From Peltaster fructicola (Eukaryota; Ascomycota; Dothideomycetes), in NCBI GenBank assembly GCA_001592805.2, contig CP051140.1:1241501-1305500 (forward strand): a stretch of DNA of 64,000 nt, read 5' to 3'. The notes beneath the pieces were generated by a model. That model saw only the letters and a list, made by a program, of their open reading frames with translations. It was not told where the DNA came from and did no database searches. The first letter of the stretch is position 1, and each line of letters starts with the position of its first letter. Below are positions 1 through 11,365 of the stretch, piece by piece. A program made the position numbers and the translations under genes.

Positions 1-1067
1 GAGAACGAAAAGAGATGTATATCAAAGCTCTTGAACAGGAAGTCCTGCGGCTCAAAGAGCTCTACACGAAATCTGTGAAGGAGCGCGATCAGGTCGTTGA
101 TGAAAATCGACGACTGAAAGAGCTTCTGGCCTCCCACGGCATCTCCTACGATTTCGGCCAGAGTCCTATCCAATTCCAACGAGGTAGCAACTACAACCCA
201 AGCTCGAGTGGCAGCATATCAGGAAGCTATCGTCCTCCGTCCGACAGCACTTCTTTCAGTCCACCATCAGTACCTGGACAACTCCCGCCAGTGTCACCAC
301 GCTCGCATCACACAACGCCGAACAGCATGGCGCAATTACCATCGAGCCGACTTGATTACGATCAGATTGGCATCGATTTTGTCCTAGCGTACGACTCCCA
401 AGGTCGGCCCATGCAACGGGCTGCACCATATCCTTCGCCTCCACCACAGCCATGAGTGTATGCGATTTCTTCCTCTGTACACAAACTGACGACTTATTTG
501 TCTCCAGGCTCGAGCGACCTTGTATGGAGCATATGACCTACTTACTGGTCCGATCGCACAATCCTGACGGCCAGTTCTTCCACCATCCGGGCGAGAACAA
601 GGACGATAGTGAACACGAGCACATGGCCGGTCATGCAATGATGGCAAGTGCGCCATCACACAGCCACATCATGGAGACACCTTCGGAGCCTCATCCACAC
701 AAGATGCCAGACATAGGCGTTCCTGATCTGGCGAAATTGTTAGATCTTAGCAACAGATTACCCATTGATCGGGAAGGCGAGATCACACCGATCATGGCGT
801 GGACCGTCATTCTCAAAGAGCCTAGAATAGCAGAACTCGATGAGGTCGACTTTGAGGCTCTGAAGACGTCCTTGAAGCCAAAGGTCGTATGTTACGGGTG
901 AGTAAACCTCAACATGCGTTCGAGCTACGCTAACTCATCGCAGCTTTGGTGCCGTGGTAGAAGAGTTCGAGGTCCGCGACGCTTTGTACGCTACACTGCA
1001 GGCAAAGTCTGGCAAACCGACAACAATGCCTCTTTTTAATCCAGAGCAGATACCCATCTACACATGA
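1..1067 (+). CDS. bZIP transcription factor, 3' part (5' end outside the window)
   Basis: The open frame enters from the left edge as the end of a basic region and a leucine zipper (RKEMYIKALEQEV, then LRLKELY and ENRRLKELL). I read three exons: 1-388, 508-897 and 944-1067. The first junction drops an in-frame stop at 453 and restores the motif FVLALERPCMEHM, which I recall from a Pezizomycotina bZIP family with a conserved C-terminal region. The second intron is 46 nt with GTGAGT and CAG ends, and the stop is TGA at 1065-1067. Between the zipper and the C-terminal region lies a Ser/Pro-rich linker. The protein should act in the nucleus as a DNA-binding regulator; its targets cannot be told from sequence. 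The gene converges on the next one, with about 100 bp between stops. Family assignment is firm; the exact orthologue is unknown. Confidence 0.8.
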
Positions 1068-1170
1068 GACATTACGAACCAGTTTGAAGGCTCGATAGAG
1101 GCAGTGTTATTATTATTAGTAGCTGTGAATGTCCAGCATTCTCTATGCTAAAATCACAACTTTTGTGTCA

Positions 1171-3927
1171 TCACCAGTTCTGCCATGCACATGCACAACC
1201 TCCAGTGCCACCATCGATACCACCATTTGCATCACTGACCTGCTTCGACAGTGAGCTGCCGTTGTTCGTCGGAACGCTCCCAGGATTGATGATCGTGCCA
1301 CCATGCGCTCGGTCTTCAGCTATCCATGACTTCACATTCTGCTCGACCTGCTGATTTGCACCAATCCCGTAGCAGTAGACGCCTTTCTGCGAGGCATCAC
1401 CACCATGCCGATCGACCGTGACCGTCACAGCGTATGGAAAAGATCCGGGAAAGGTCATGTCGTTTGCAGTTGAGTTGCTTGCTGCTGCATCACTAGAGCC
1501 ATTGCCTATGCTGACGCTAGAAAGAAGACCGCGAGTCCATATCTGGACCAGAAAGCGAGTCTGCGACCAAGTACACACCGCCGATGCATTTGAAAGCGGT
1601 GTGTTCGAGATAATGGATCCGCTACTGCTGTTGGCGATGTAAACCGTACGATCGTAGAATGTATAGAAACCGTAGTGCTCGTCCTGCTGCTGCCGTTTGT
1701 AAAGTCGAAGAGGCTGTGCTTCAGCTAGAGGATAGAGTCTCTCGGACGTCGGAGTGCCGTCACTGTTGATGGTTGGCTTTGGTATACTCTGCGGGCCTGT
1801 CTGTGAGACAGCGCCATCGGTCGAGTTGTCTGTGGTTGGGTATGGGTAGACCGAGCTCTGACGTTTCTGCAAGGTAAGAGCTTTCGCATCGACCAGCGAG
1901 ACGTAAAAGGGTGTTGCCTCACCATCGTAAGGTAGGGTGTTGTTGTCAGTGGTATTACCAAGAAAGACCTGATCTGGAGGTGGCGCTGGGTTCGCTTCGA
2001 AGAGAGAATCTGTCCATGAGTCTCGAGCGAGAATGTTCATCCTTCGGACTGATGATAATGCAGCAACAGCACTACCTCCGGATCTCCTTTGGTGTCCAGA
2101 CTGGACTAGAGTACTATTGAGCGAGCTGTCGTTTCGGAAGCGCACCTCAAATCGGAAATTGGGAAGTCCTGTTGTGTTTGTTCGTTGATCGGCGGATATA
2201 CCACAGCTCCACAGAGCTGACTGCTGAACGCAGCCGTCCTCCTTTCTGACGGCTTTTGGCTGAGCCACAGTCATCACGCCAACGGGAAGATCTGGAAAGC
2301 CAGTCAGATTGACCCACTGCGCTTGCACAGCAATGTCATTGTGGTTTTGAGGTACGTGCATCACAATCAAGACGACTGCGAGCGTCACCAATCCTGTGCC
2401 AAGAGCGAGAAGTACCCAGAGATAGCGACGATACCATGGAGGTCCATCAGGTGGAGCATCTCCAGCGACACTCTTTTCTGCTTGCTTCTCGTCCGCCTCC
2501 TTAGCTGCTGGAAATAGCTCTACCTCACTTCCAGTAATGCCAAGACCGTATGAAGACGACCGACTGTGCATGTAAGGGTGAGGCGGTGCTGCTGCTTCAA
2601 CATGCTTAGAAGTTGCATCTTCTAGCGACCGAGATGCCATCGTTGCGGCAGCGAGTCCTTGCGGTCCATGTGCCGGTGATGAGGGTGGTGTTTGGCGTGG
2701 AGCGAAGACGTCGACTTCCTTCTGCTCACCCTTGACTTCTCCGATTACTTGCGCCAGGTGGGCCTTGCCTAGGATAGGGCTTGGTGATAGCGGTGAGAAT
2801 TGAGAGTTCAATGTTGTTGGACTATGCTCAGGCATGCAAGGCATAGGTATCGGAGTCTTGAGCTCATCTGCAGAAGGGGTGCTGAACATTGCTTTGGACT
2901 GCTCTGGTGCTGCTTGTCCATCTGCAAACGGGTCCGTGATTGGTCCCACAAGTATAGGGAGCACTGTACTGTTATCAGAAGCATTCTTCGGCAATTCATG
3001 GACAGTGACAGGTGTCTCAGTCTCGAGTATCGATCGTGCTTGAGTGGGTGAAATGACTAGACTGGGAAAGTGTCTGCCAATGTCATAGTATGGTGCTGCT
3101 TCTCCCTGACTAGGAATGCGATATATGTTGACGCCGTCGTCGTTTGTACTCATTATGATAGGTGCCGTTACTGATCGATGTGGCTCACTATACGTGATGA
3201 ATGGCCGGTCATGGTATGCTGGCGGCGCAGAACGTAATGCCTCCTCATCGCTATCCAGCGACATCTTTCGATTCCCACGCAGGATGGGCGTCCGATCATC
3301 TGGTACCGGCGACTTCCACAAGGACAAGTGGGATGACGCTGAGAACGGCGAGTTGATAATGTTCCACCACCCGTTACTGCGCCGTGGCGTGGGTACTAGT
3401 CCACTGATACTTCTGTGTACAGGAGCAGTGCCTGGTGATGTTTGAGACGCTACATCCTCTTCGAACTCTGTATATATCGATGCTGCTTGCGGTCGACGCA
3501 TGTCAGTATCCTGGGCATAGTCATGGGAATCATTTCTCCGGCTAGAGGTCCTCGGCGCAAGAAATGGCAGCGGTGGTGTCCTTGAGAATCGTCTACTCCT
3601 TGGCAGATAGTCAGTGGCACGACTGTAGACACTTGAAGGTGCTCGACGTTGTCCAGTGTTGTGGCTGAATGAATCTGGCAGGTCGAAGTCCTCTCTAGCA
3701 GGCGTAATAATAATCATCGGGGTCTTGTTGTCGTTCGCATTGAGTGCAACAGTCTGGCCAGCAGTCCGCTCTGTTCTCGGTGCAGCACACCTATCGAGTA
3801 TCTCATGTGGTGGTGGTGCCCTGTGACGAGAGAAGGTCGTGTCAACCGAGAGGTTGGGTTTCCGCTTCTTTAGACCACGGTTTTGCTGCTTGCTATCTCG
3901 TTTCGATGCTCGTCGACTATTGAACAT
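1171..3927 (-). CDS. Large single-pass membrane glycoprotein of unknown function
   Basis: Single exon of 918 codons from the ATG at 3927. An in-frame ATG at 3978 would add 17 residues; I prefer 3927 because MFNSRRASKRD looks like a normal basic cytosolic start. The first half (about 500 residues) is disordered and rich in Ser, Pro and Arg. A single membrane helix (YLWVLLALGTGLVTLAVVLI) lies near residues 500-525, followed by an ordered region with several Cys and many N-X-S/T sites (for example NTTG, NSTL, NGSS), as expected of a lumenal or extracellular glycoprotein domain. This gives a cytosolic N-terminus and external C-terminus. I do not recognise a named domain. A wall-stress or surface-sensor role would be a guess from architecture only. 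Confidence 0.8.
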   Translation of the reverse strand: MFNSRRASKRDSKQQNRGLKKRKPNLSVDTTFSRHRAPPPHEILDRCAAPRTERTAGQTVALNANDNKTPMIIITPAREDFDLPDSFSHNTGQRRAPSSVYSRATDYLPRSRRFSRTPPLPFLAPRTSSRRNDSHDYAQDTDMRRPQAASIYTEFEEDVASQTSPGTAPVHRSISGLVPTPRRSNGWWNIINSPFSASSHLSLWKSPVPDDRTPILRGNRKMSLDSDEEALRSAPPAYHDRPFITYSEPHRSVTAPIIMSTNDDGVNIYRIPSQGEAAPYYDIGRHFPSLVISPTQARSILETETPVTVHELPKNASDNSTVLPILVGPITDPFADGQAAPEQSKAMFSTPSADELKTPIPMPCMPEHSPTTLNSQFSPLSPSPILGKAHLAQVIGEVKGEQKEVDVFAPRQTPPSSPAHGPQGLAAATMASRSLEDATSKHVEAAAPPHPYMHSRSSSYGLGITGSEVELFPAAKEADEKQAEKSVAGDAPPDGPPWYRRYLWVLLALGTGLVTLAVVLIVMHVPQNHNDIAVQAQWVNLTGFPDLPVGVMTVAQPKAVRKEDGCVQQSALWSCGISADQRTNTTGLPNFRFEVRFRNDSSLNSTLVQSGHQRRSGGSAVAALSSVRRMNILARDSWTDSLFEANPAPPPDQVFLGNTTDNNTLPYDGEATPFYVSLVDAKALTLQKRQSSVYPYPTTDNSTDGAVSQTGPQSIPKPTINSDGTPTSERLYPLAEAQPLRLYKRQQQDEHYGFYTFYDRTVYIANSSSGSIISNTPLSNASAVCTWSQTRFLVQIWTRGLLSSVSIGNGSSDAAASNSTANDMTFPGSFPYAVTVTVDRHGGDASQKGVYCYGIGANQQVEQNVKSWIAEDRAHGGTIINPGSVPTNNGSSLSKQVSDANGGIDGGTGGCACAWQNW

Positions 3928-4811
3928 GATGCTTGAGTAAGTGTAATCGACGTCCGGCGCGATATGAAAGAAAAACACACATTAGTAGAGGAAAGAAGAT
4001 GAGAATCGTCGACAATGTCGTCGAAACAGCAGGTCATAAGACATAGCCGTCGTACAATGCATGTATGCTTCTGTTGACGCTGCACTGTCTCCATTGTTTA
4101 GGGATATCTTCATACAAGATTAGCAGAGAGAAGTCATTTGACTGCTATTGGCCTGGCGCCAGCAATCTTGAAGCACTCAGCAATGAACAGACCAGCATAC
4201 AGTCTCGCCGAGATGACCAGTAACAGACTCCTGGAGTAGTCCTACGCTATTCATGTATGAGGATGCGGTGTGAGCCAATAGAAGGCTGAGACAGATGGCT
4301 GTCGTAGCGCTCTCTAAGCGCTGGCCATCATTGGTCATCCATCTGCATACTGTCGTGCGACGAAAGAGCTCATGTCGTTGAGGTAGTGATGCTACACTGC
4401 TTACATCGTTTGCATTCAACGATGTTATGAATCTGGACAGGACAGAGAGAGCGAGCGAGCAGCTGACGTTTCTGAGGGAGTGAGGGAGAGGCATTGAAAT
4501 ATGAACGCATATAGGCCAGAAGTGGAATTTAGCTCCAATATTCTTGGCATGCTTTGTCACACTTCCTCGACACAACTACCGAGTAATCAAGAGAAGTATT
4601 CCGTAGCTACAGGGCGGTTCATCTGCTAAGTCATATACATTGGCAATCTTCTCGGAGCCTCTGAATCTTTCTAGCTACATCACTGCAAGCAGTATAAGTA
4701 TCCTCGCGTCCATCCATGAGGTGGTTTTTCGCTCTATCAAGTTTCATCTGCATCATTGCCATTGCCATAACTATCTACAGGACTGAATCAATCGACAGCA
4801 TTACTGTCTAC
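3928..4811. other. Divergent intergenic region, glycoprotein gene / pirin
   Basis: Shared upstream region of two divergent genes. The only clear signal is a TATA box at 4693-4700 for the pirin gene. A 132-codon reverse frame (4177-4575) has no recognisable composition or motif and is not taken as a gene. Confidence 0.5.
4693..4700 (+). promoter_or_regulatory. TATA box of the pirin gene
   Basis: TATAAGTA. It lies only 16 nt before the first in-frame ATG (4716), too close for that ATG to sit in a transcript started about 30 nt downstream. It therefore argues for a start at 4812 or 4887. The same octamer stands before the DNase gene at 16901-16908. Confidence 0.55.
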
Positions 4812-5861
4812 ATGCGAAGGTTCTTGCAACCACACAAGCTGATCAATCTTACCAAGACCGTATCCAAAAGCACTACAACAGCAAGCATGGCATCACAGTC
4901 CACCTTCGTCGGACTTCCAGTCATACCGCCAAACGACCCATCTCTCACAGCCAGCTCGCCCAAGCCCCGAGGCATTGCAAAGGTATTCGAAGCCATTGAG
5001 CAAGCAGAAGGAGCAGGCGCGAGAGTACGAAGATCAGTCGGCACACCACGATTGAGGAACTTCAGTCCCTTCCTCATGCTCGACCACTTCACTATTCCTG
5101 TCGGCGCTGGATTTCCAGACCACCCGCATAGAGGACAAGAGACGATAACGTATTTGCTTAAAGGCGGTGTTGACCACGAAGACTTCGCCGGAAACAAGGG
5201 TACCTTGTCTGCTGGAGATCTGCAGTTCATGACTGCTGGAAGAGGTATTGTCCACGCAGAGATGCCTCACGACAACGGAGACGGATCCGCGAATGTCGGC
5301 ATGCAGCTCTGGGTCGATTTGCCCAAAGAGCTCAAATTCTGCGAGCCACGCTACAGAGATCTTCGTGCCGGCGAGATACCTGTGTACAACAGCGCAGATG
5401 GTAAGGTCACAACCAAGGTCATTAGTGGCCAGTTCAATGGCGTGGACAGTCTCCAAGAGCTAGCCTATACTCCAGTGTGGTTGCTAGACATCACCATCAA
5501 GCCTGGAGGAAGTATCGAACAGAACTTGCCAGCAGGCTGGAATGCGTTCGCCTACAATCTCAACGGCACCACAGTATGGGATACCGGTGCGACCACACAG
5601 CAGGTGGAACAGTACCACATCACGGTGTTTGAGCAGAAGGGAGATCAGATCAAAGCATCTGTACTGGAGAGTGCGAAAGAGGAGACGAGGATCATGCTCA
5701 TTGCAGGACTCCCGCTCGATCAACCGATTGTACAATATGGTCCTTTTGTACTGACCGACACAAGCCAGGTTAGACAGGCGTTGTTCGACTATCAGACCTT
5801 CTCCAATGGTTTCGAGAGGGCCAAAGACTGGGAGAGCGAGATTGGACGCGCAATGATGTAG
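4812..5861 (+). CDS. Pirin family protein (cupin, iron-binding)
   Basis: Single exon, 349 codons from ATG 4812. The core from about residue 50 reads as a classical pirin: GARVRRSVGTPRLRNFSPF, LMLDHF, then the metal-binding FPDHPHRGQET (two His) and GRGIVHAEMP (third His plus Glu), followed by the second cupin barrel. Pirins are non-heme Fe proteins; human pirin is a nuclear co-regulator and bacterial YhhW a quercetinase, so the fungal role is open. Start choice: an ATG at 4716 would add a hydrophobic N-terminus but lies too close to the TATA box; 4812 is the first ATG after the expected start site and gives a basic, Ser/Thr-rich, possibly mitochondrial leader; 4887 (MASQSTFVG) gives a leaderless form. 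Confidence 0.9.
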   Translation: MRRFLQPHKLINLTKTVSKSTTTASMASQSTFVGLPVIPPNDPSLTASSPKPRGIAKVFEAIEQAEGAGARVRRSVGTPRLRNFSPFLMLDHFTIPVGAGFPDHPHRGQETITYLLKGGVDHEDFAGNKGTLSAGDLQFMTAGRGIVHAEMPHDNGDGSANVGMQLWVDLPKELKFCEPRYRDLRAGEIPVYNSADGKVTTKVISGQFNGVDSLQELAYTPVWLLDITIKPGGSIEQNLPAGWNAFAYNLNGTTVWDTGATTQQVEQYHITVFEQKGDQIKASVLESAKEETRIMLIAGLPLDQPIVQYGPFVLTDTSQVRQALFDYQTFSNGFERAKDWESEIGRAMM

Positions 5862-6323
5862 TAGATTTGGTGTGTTAGATCGAACACAAGCTCAGTATCG
5901 TCTGATTGTTCATGATTGTTCCTACTCATCGCTTCGAGCCGTGCTTCCTATTCTCTCATCCATGTCCATATCTCAATGTGCGCGCAACGACTGCTCTACT
6001 TTAGCCGCAGAGTGTACAGGTCGCGCAACCACGACCGGCCTTTTCCAGCTTCAAATACAGCCAGCTCGCGCAACCATGAATCCTCCGAAAGGTTGGTGCG
6101 ATTGTCTGCTGGCAGTCGGCTGTACGATACACCGATTGGGTCCATCAACTCCGGCGCCTGCGCCTACCATCGTTGCTGTCACATGTCTTTGACATGATCC
6201 TTCACAAGGCATCATGATGGCATTCGCCATCCTACGCTGCCTGTAGACACGCAGAAGCTCAAGCATAAGTACAGCCTGTGGTCGAACACCCGTCGTCCAA
6301 CTGCACTCCGCATTCTTATCACG
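5862..6323. other. Intergenic, pirin / P450
   Basis: 3' region of pirin and promoter of the P450. Short frames overlap here on both strands without protein-like composition. I see no motif I can name. Confidence 0.4.
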
Positions 6324-8044
6324 ATGGGTTTCACCGACCTGTCCTTCTGGGCCTACCTTTTCGTAGCATGGCTTGTCTATAAGATCGTCTGGGCATACTT
6401 TGGAGAGAGTGTCCTCGTGCGTCTATACCCAGAACACTACTCAGTATGGGCCGGCACAAAGCCACCACCTTCGACTGGTCTTTGGCAGCAGCTTCAATTC
6501 ATCAGGAAGGCTATGGCATTGGCAAAGGCTGATGGGGATCTGTTCGACGATATCATCTGTCCTGGTTTCGAGCGTGATGGCAACACGGTGGAGAGAAGCG
6601 TGAGTACAACCGTCCTGTAAACATTCTCTGCTCACAACTTTCAAGGGTGTCATCAGGACTTTCACAATCGATCCTCAGAACGTACAAGCAATGCTTGCAA
6701 CGCAATTCAAGGTCTGTCTCTAACAATAGAGGTCGTGCCTATGCTGATGCTTCACAGGACTTCGAGACAGGCACTGTTCGTCGTGGAGCACTCTTCCCGG
6801 TGCTTGGCAATTCCATTTTCACCAGCGATGGCAGGTGAGCTGTCCACACTTGACTCCTGCATGCCTAGCTCACATCATATAGCTTCTGGGAGCACTCTCG
6901 AGCACTTTTCAGGCCACAGTTCTCTCGAGATAACATCAACGATCTTGCAGCTACAGGCAAAGCATCAGATGCTCTAATCGCAGCTTGTGGATATACCGGC
7001 GCCGATGGATGGACTGGAGAAGTCAAATTGTCGCCATTGTTCTACAACTTCACGCTGGATACTGCTACAGACTTCCTGTTCGGCGAATCTCTCAACTCTC
7101 AGGACACTGCTATAGCGCAAGCCAGAGGAGAACCAGTTGGGTCGGGAGATTCTGTCTCGACATCTGAGCAGTTTTATTCTTCTCTAGATCTGATCAACAC
7201 CAAGGTCATAACACGCTTCCGACTAGGCCCAATGTACTGGCTTGGAGATGGCTTCGAATTCCGCAAAGCAGCCAACTTCATTAAAAGCTGGACGGAGAAG
7301 TATGCCCAACTTGCCCTACGAGCCACTGACTCGGCCACGGATAAAGGCAAGAAGAGCAACGTCCTGTCGACACTGGCAACACAATGCAAAGACGTCTCCG
7401 AGCTCCGGAACCAGACTCTGGCTATCCTCTTCGCTGGTCGAGACACAACTGCGTCACTACTAGGCTGGATGTTCATACGGCTGGCATTGAACCCAGAGAT
7501 CTATCAGAAGCTGCGCAAGATTGTGCTTGCAGACTTTCCTGCTGGATCGGAGATCACATTCACTGGACTAAAGTCATGTCGATATCTCCAGCATGTAGTC
7601 AACGAGTCGTTAAGGCTGCACCCTACGGTCCCGTTCAACGCTAGAGTCGCTACGAGGGACACCACTCTCCCGGTCGGTGGTGGACCAGATGGCAAGTCAC
7701 CTATAGCCATCCGCAAAGGACAGACCATCGCCTTCATCGTGTATGCAATGCATAGACGAAAGGATCTCTTTGGAGAGGACGCCGACGAGTTCAGGCCTGA
7801 GCGATTCGAGCAACGCATTCCTGCATGGCAATTCCTTCCTTTCCTCGGCGGTCCACGTATTTGTCTTGGTCAGCAGTTCGCGCTGACCGAAGCCAGCTAC
7901 GTCCTTGTCAGAATGGCTCAGCACTTTGACAAGATCGAGCCTGTGGACTTCGAAGAGATGAGCAAGATGAGAAAGACTATCGGTGTGACCATGTCTGTTC
8001 GAGACGGTGTTCGAGTGCGCCTACACAAGGCGGATGCTGCGTGA
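6324..8044 (+). CDS. Cytochrome P450 monooxygenase (CYP52-like)
   Basis: Four exons: 6324-6599, 6646-6711, 6758-6834 and 6883-8044, joined by three introns of 46, 46 and 48 nt, giving 526 aa. An N-terminal membrane anchor (SFWAYLFVAWLVYKIVWAY) points to the ER. Family marks are all intact: I-helix AGRDTT, K-helix ESLR, the FRPERF region, and the heme loop FLGGPRICLGQQ with the axial Cys at about residue 467. The N-terminal exons (TFTIDPQNVQAML, FPVLGNSIFTSDG, WEHSRALFRPQFSRD) resemble the CYP52/CYP63-type n-alkane and fatty-acid omega-hydroxylase clan, so oxidation of a lipid-like substrate is likely but inferred. Neighbours (pirin, a Ser-rich orphan) do not suggest a biosynthetic cluster. 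Confidence 0.93.
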
Positions 8045-9120
8045 GCTTGCCGTGCGATGTGTATATGTCATGATTCCACCAGTTCGCAACGAGAGCGAGG
8101 CTACGACTGGTAGTGTTAGACGCCATTGTAGATCTACCGAAGCACGAAAACTCTCCCATGCATGACAACCGCAATAAGCGCTCTCAGCAACGTTGACTGC
8201 CATTCGGCGATGCCATCTGAAGTATGATCCTCGGTGTTATAGCTTAGAGAAGAGCATGTGAACGCTCATATGAACTGCGTGGAGATAGTGCCCACGCAGA
8301 ACCAAATCCTTACTCATCGTGATGACGAGGTGGGACCGCATGGTGAAACAGATCAACCGTTCATGATTCAGCTCGCATGGAAACACCAGGCACCGTGGTA
8401 GATCCCAAATGCTTGCAATGCTTGTACCAAAGTGAATGCTTTTCCTGACGACACCACCCGCCGATTGCACGAGGCCCGTTTTGGCACTAATCAGACGTCG
8501 CAGCGGGGATAGAGTTTGAACGGTGGTGAGACTACGCTGGCAAAGCTGAGTCGATTCGACGTTTGCGTGATGAGAAAGCCATCCTCTGCACGCCATGCCG
8601 AGCAGGCCGAGTGCTTGCAGCGTCTCCAGCAGCATTAGAGAGGTCGTCCTCACGTTCATCGAACACCTGAGGTGCAGCACAGGAGGTCATCCTCAAGACT
8701 TGGCCGCCAGTCCGGCCAAGTTGTTCCGAGGTGCGATGCATGCACCACGTACCTGCATACTGATCAGCTTCTGCTTCGATGTCTGGTAATAGACTTTGCT
8801 TAGCCATGCTAACCCTGCTCGCGTACCTCACACCATCTTTTGCACATATGGGGTGTGACAGCCGTTACTTTGGCTAACTTTACAGTACTCCGCGTTGCCC
8901 TCGTCCTCTCGCTCCTCATGCTCGAACACTTCTCCTGAGTCTAGAGCCCACGCAGCGTCATCGTTCCAAGCATTCGCTCCCGCGCTCAATGTCTGTCTGA
9001 CACTTGAGACTACTGCACCTTGTTCGGACGGGGGGTCATCTGATTGTCCTCCCACCTGCGTGCTGGCCAGCCACGCACACTCTGAAATACTCCATCTTGT
9101 CATCTTGGTTCCGCTCAGCC
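8045..9120. other. 1.1-kb intergenic region
   Basis: Between the P450 and a downstream gene on the same strand. Several 60-147-codon frames overlap on both strands, none with a recognisable motif or convincing splice context. Best read as the P450 3' region plus a long promoter. Confidence 0.4.
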
Positions 9121-10895
9121 ATGCTACCATCTACTTCTATCAAACCCTCAGAGATGTGCGGTATGGAGTCATCTGTGGATAGCTACGGACGAGCTGTGAG
9201 TTCCGCCGTCGTGTATCAACGACTCAGACACTAACTGATGCTCTACAGGAGGTCATACCTGTGCGCCGCGCGTCAGCTGTACGCATCGTGACCAGTGTTC
9301 GACCTCAGTCTACTATCATCACTCGCACTCGTTCGTCGTTGGACCAGGCGAGTCCCATTCATGGCCACAGACACAACAACAGTCTCGACTCTCATAACAA
9401 CAGCGGTCGGCTGTCCAAGAATGAGAGTCCCACAACGCCTATCAGTCTTGGTGCTCTCATAGAACAGAGCAGGCCGCCATCCAGTACCAATGCATCTCTC
9501 TTATCGCAGGACTCTCGATCATCGCAATTCAAGCAGAAGCGTGATACTATGCTTGGCTTCCTCTCCAAGAGGAATACTGGTGGACAGGCGCCTAAGCAGC
9601 AGCCACATCGTCAGAAACTGGTCAAGTTGGATCGAAGTGCTTCGAAGCGCAGCTCGACCGTGCCTGATCCAATTGACACTCGCAAGGACAGCATGCAACC
9701 TGTAACACGACAAGAACTCGACCGGGATGTGGCAGCAGATACAACGACGCCACCATCACCACGCAAGAGAAACCCAGCCAGACCTAGCTTCTCTACCCTT
9801 CGAGATGGACCTCGCGAGCCGCGAATCACAGTCGGAAGTCTGAGCTCCCGCCCGTTGTCATTGAGCGTCCAGAAATCTCCTACCATCAGCAAATGGACAC
9901 CGTCAAGCTCTTCTTCTGATGCCGACAGCAAACCAGAGTCGCAACATAAGCGCTCTGCAACGACTACTTATATTGACGTGTCCACGTTACGCTACGATGC
10001 GTCGGATATCCTAGACACCACAGATGATTCGTGTGTCGACGACAATGATCTTGCAGCAGATCTTGAGCCAGTCACTACACACATGACCAAGGAGGATCTA
10101 GCCAAAGAGGATCTCGACAGCAGCAGCAGCTACGACTCACACTCTCTGAACGATATTCCACAGAAGGTCATGCATGCGGGTAATCGAACGTTGTGGTTAA
10201 ATGAGACCGAATCTGACGACCTGCCTGAATTATCCAGTCCAGTGTCCACCATCCGTCCTCAGTCGAGCCTCATCTACTGGTCTCCATCAAAGGAAGCCCG
10301 TCTGTCGATGATCGAACGTTCCACTACTGACCAGTCGGAGGAAGAGAATTGGCCATTGCCTGCCATACAGCCAGAATTACGGCCTCTGGAAGAAAGCGAT
10401 GAGCAGGTCCTGCCAGGAGACATGGCGCGCATCGTCTCACACTTTTCCTCGAAATCTCAAGATACGACCAGCTCTGGCAGCACAGTGCTTTCACCGACGT
10501 TCTCGCACGACCAGGGCCGATCTACGACAGCCGACAGTACACCAATGGTCTCGCCAGTGGTTGAGACAAAACAGCAGACAGCACCACTTGACCCGAGCGT
10601 ACAGGATGATAACGCCAGCATAGCCCCGAGCGATATCAGCACACAGTGGAAGCGATCGGCAAAGGAGCGTCTCGGTTTGGGCGGCATCGTACGCAAAGCT
10701 GAACCAGTGCCGTGGGAGCAGATCACGCCTACACCTCGTCTGCAGAAGCCTGCCAAGCAAGCGCCCAAGAGATCATCTTCAACCCGCTTCAGCTCATTAA
10801 TGAAGTGGCGGAATCAGGCACTGGATGACATCTACCAAAAAGAACGGCAGCTCATGAGTGCTGAGAGGCAAGGACGCGAGCTTGTGTCGCCTTGA
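9121..10895 (+). CDS. Ser/Thr-rich disordered protein, unknown
   Basis: Two exons, 9121-9195 and 9249-10895, with a 53-nt GTGAGT..ACAG intron; 573 aa. The first exon supplies the only ATG in frame (MLPSTSIKPSEMCGMESS); the main frame otherwise opens at a GTG. Nearly the whole chain is low-complexity, rich in Ser, Thr, Pro, Asp and Gln, with basic patches (SPRKRNPARPS). Only the last 60 residues look structured: VPWEQITPTPRLQKP, then an amphipathic helix (FSSLMKWRNQALDDIYQKER). I recognise no domain. Composition suggests a phosphoregulated scaffold or nuclear protein; no function can be assigned. Confidence 0.75.
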
Positions 10896-11365
10896 GGGCT
10901 GGTTGCAGCGTAATGGCCGCACCAGTACTTGCAGGGCAGTAAGCATATACTGCAGTCAGGATAGACTCTCGTGGGTGGACTTGGTGGTTACTGCGGCATT
11001 TTTGAGAACAAAACATAGCCTTCACGGCGTCATGTCAGCAAAAGCCTAGCGCGATGCCTGGTGCAAGCAGATTGCTATACAGACGATATTAATGAGACAA
11101 TGATTGCTTCGACATGGGTCATAGCGACTGCGCTGAAGTAGATTCCAAGTTCGTATGTAACGCTGAACGCGTCGCCGAGCAGGCTGAGAGGCTTTGCCTA
11201 CGTCACCCATTCGCCGAATTGTCTGCAATCGACCTCGACTATTCGCAAGCCTGTCAGAACTCAATTACACGCTGAGGCTTGTTACATCTGACAGTCCATG
11301 GCCGCGCTCAACTCCATAAGAACCGACTTCCTCAATCTGCTTCTGCCATTGCCATTCAATCGACT
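10896..11365. other. Intergenic, Ser-rich orphan / PX protein
   Basis: About 470 bp. The frame of the next gene stays open upstream to a TTG at 11279 but holds no ATG before 11366. Nothing else identified. Confidence 0.4.

Noticed and set aside
1418-1642. Plus-strand frame inside the glycoprotein gene
   Set aside because: It is antisense to a long, compositionally convincing reading frame and shows no motif.
4177-4575. 132-codon minus-strand frame in the pirin promoter region
   Set aside because: No motif, odd composition and no splice context.
6324-10895. A secondary-metabolite cluster around the P450
   Set aside because: No PKS, NRPS, terpene synthase or tailoring set nearby; pirin and the disordered orphan are not typical cluster genes.
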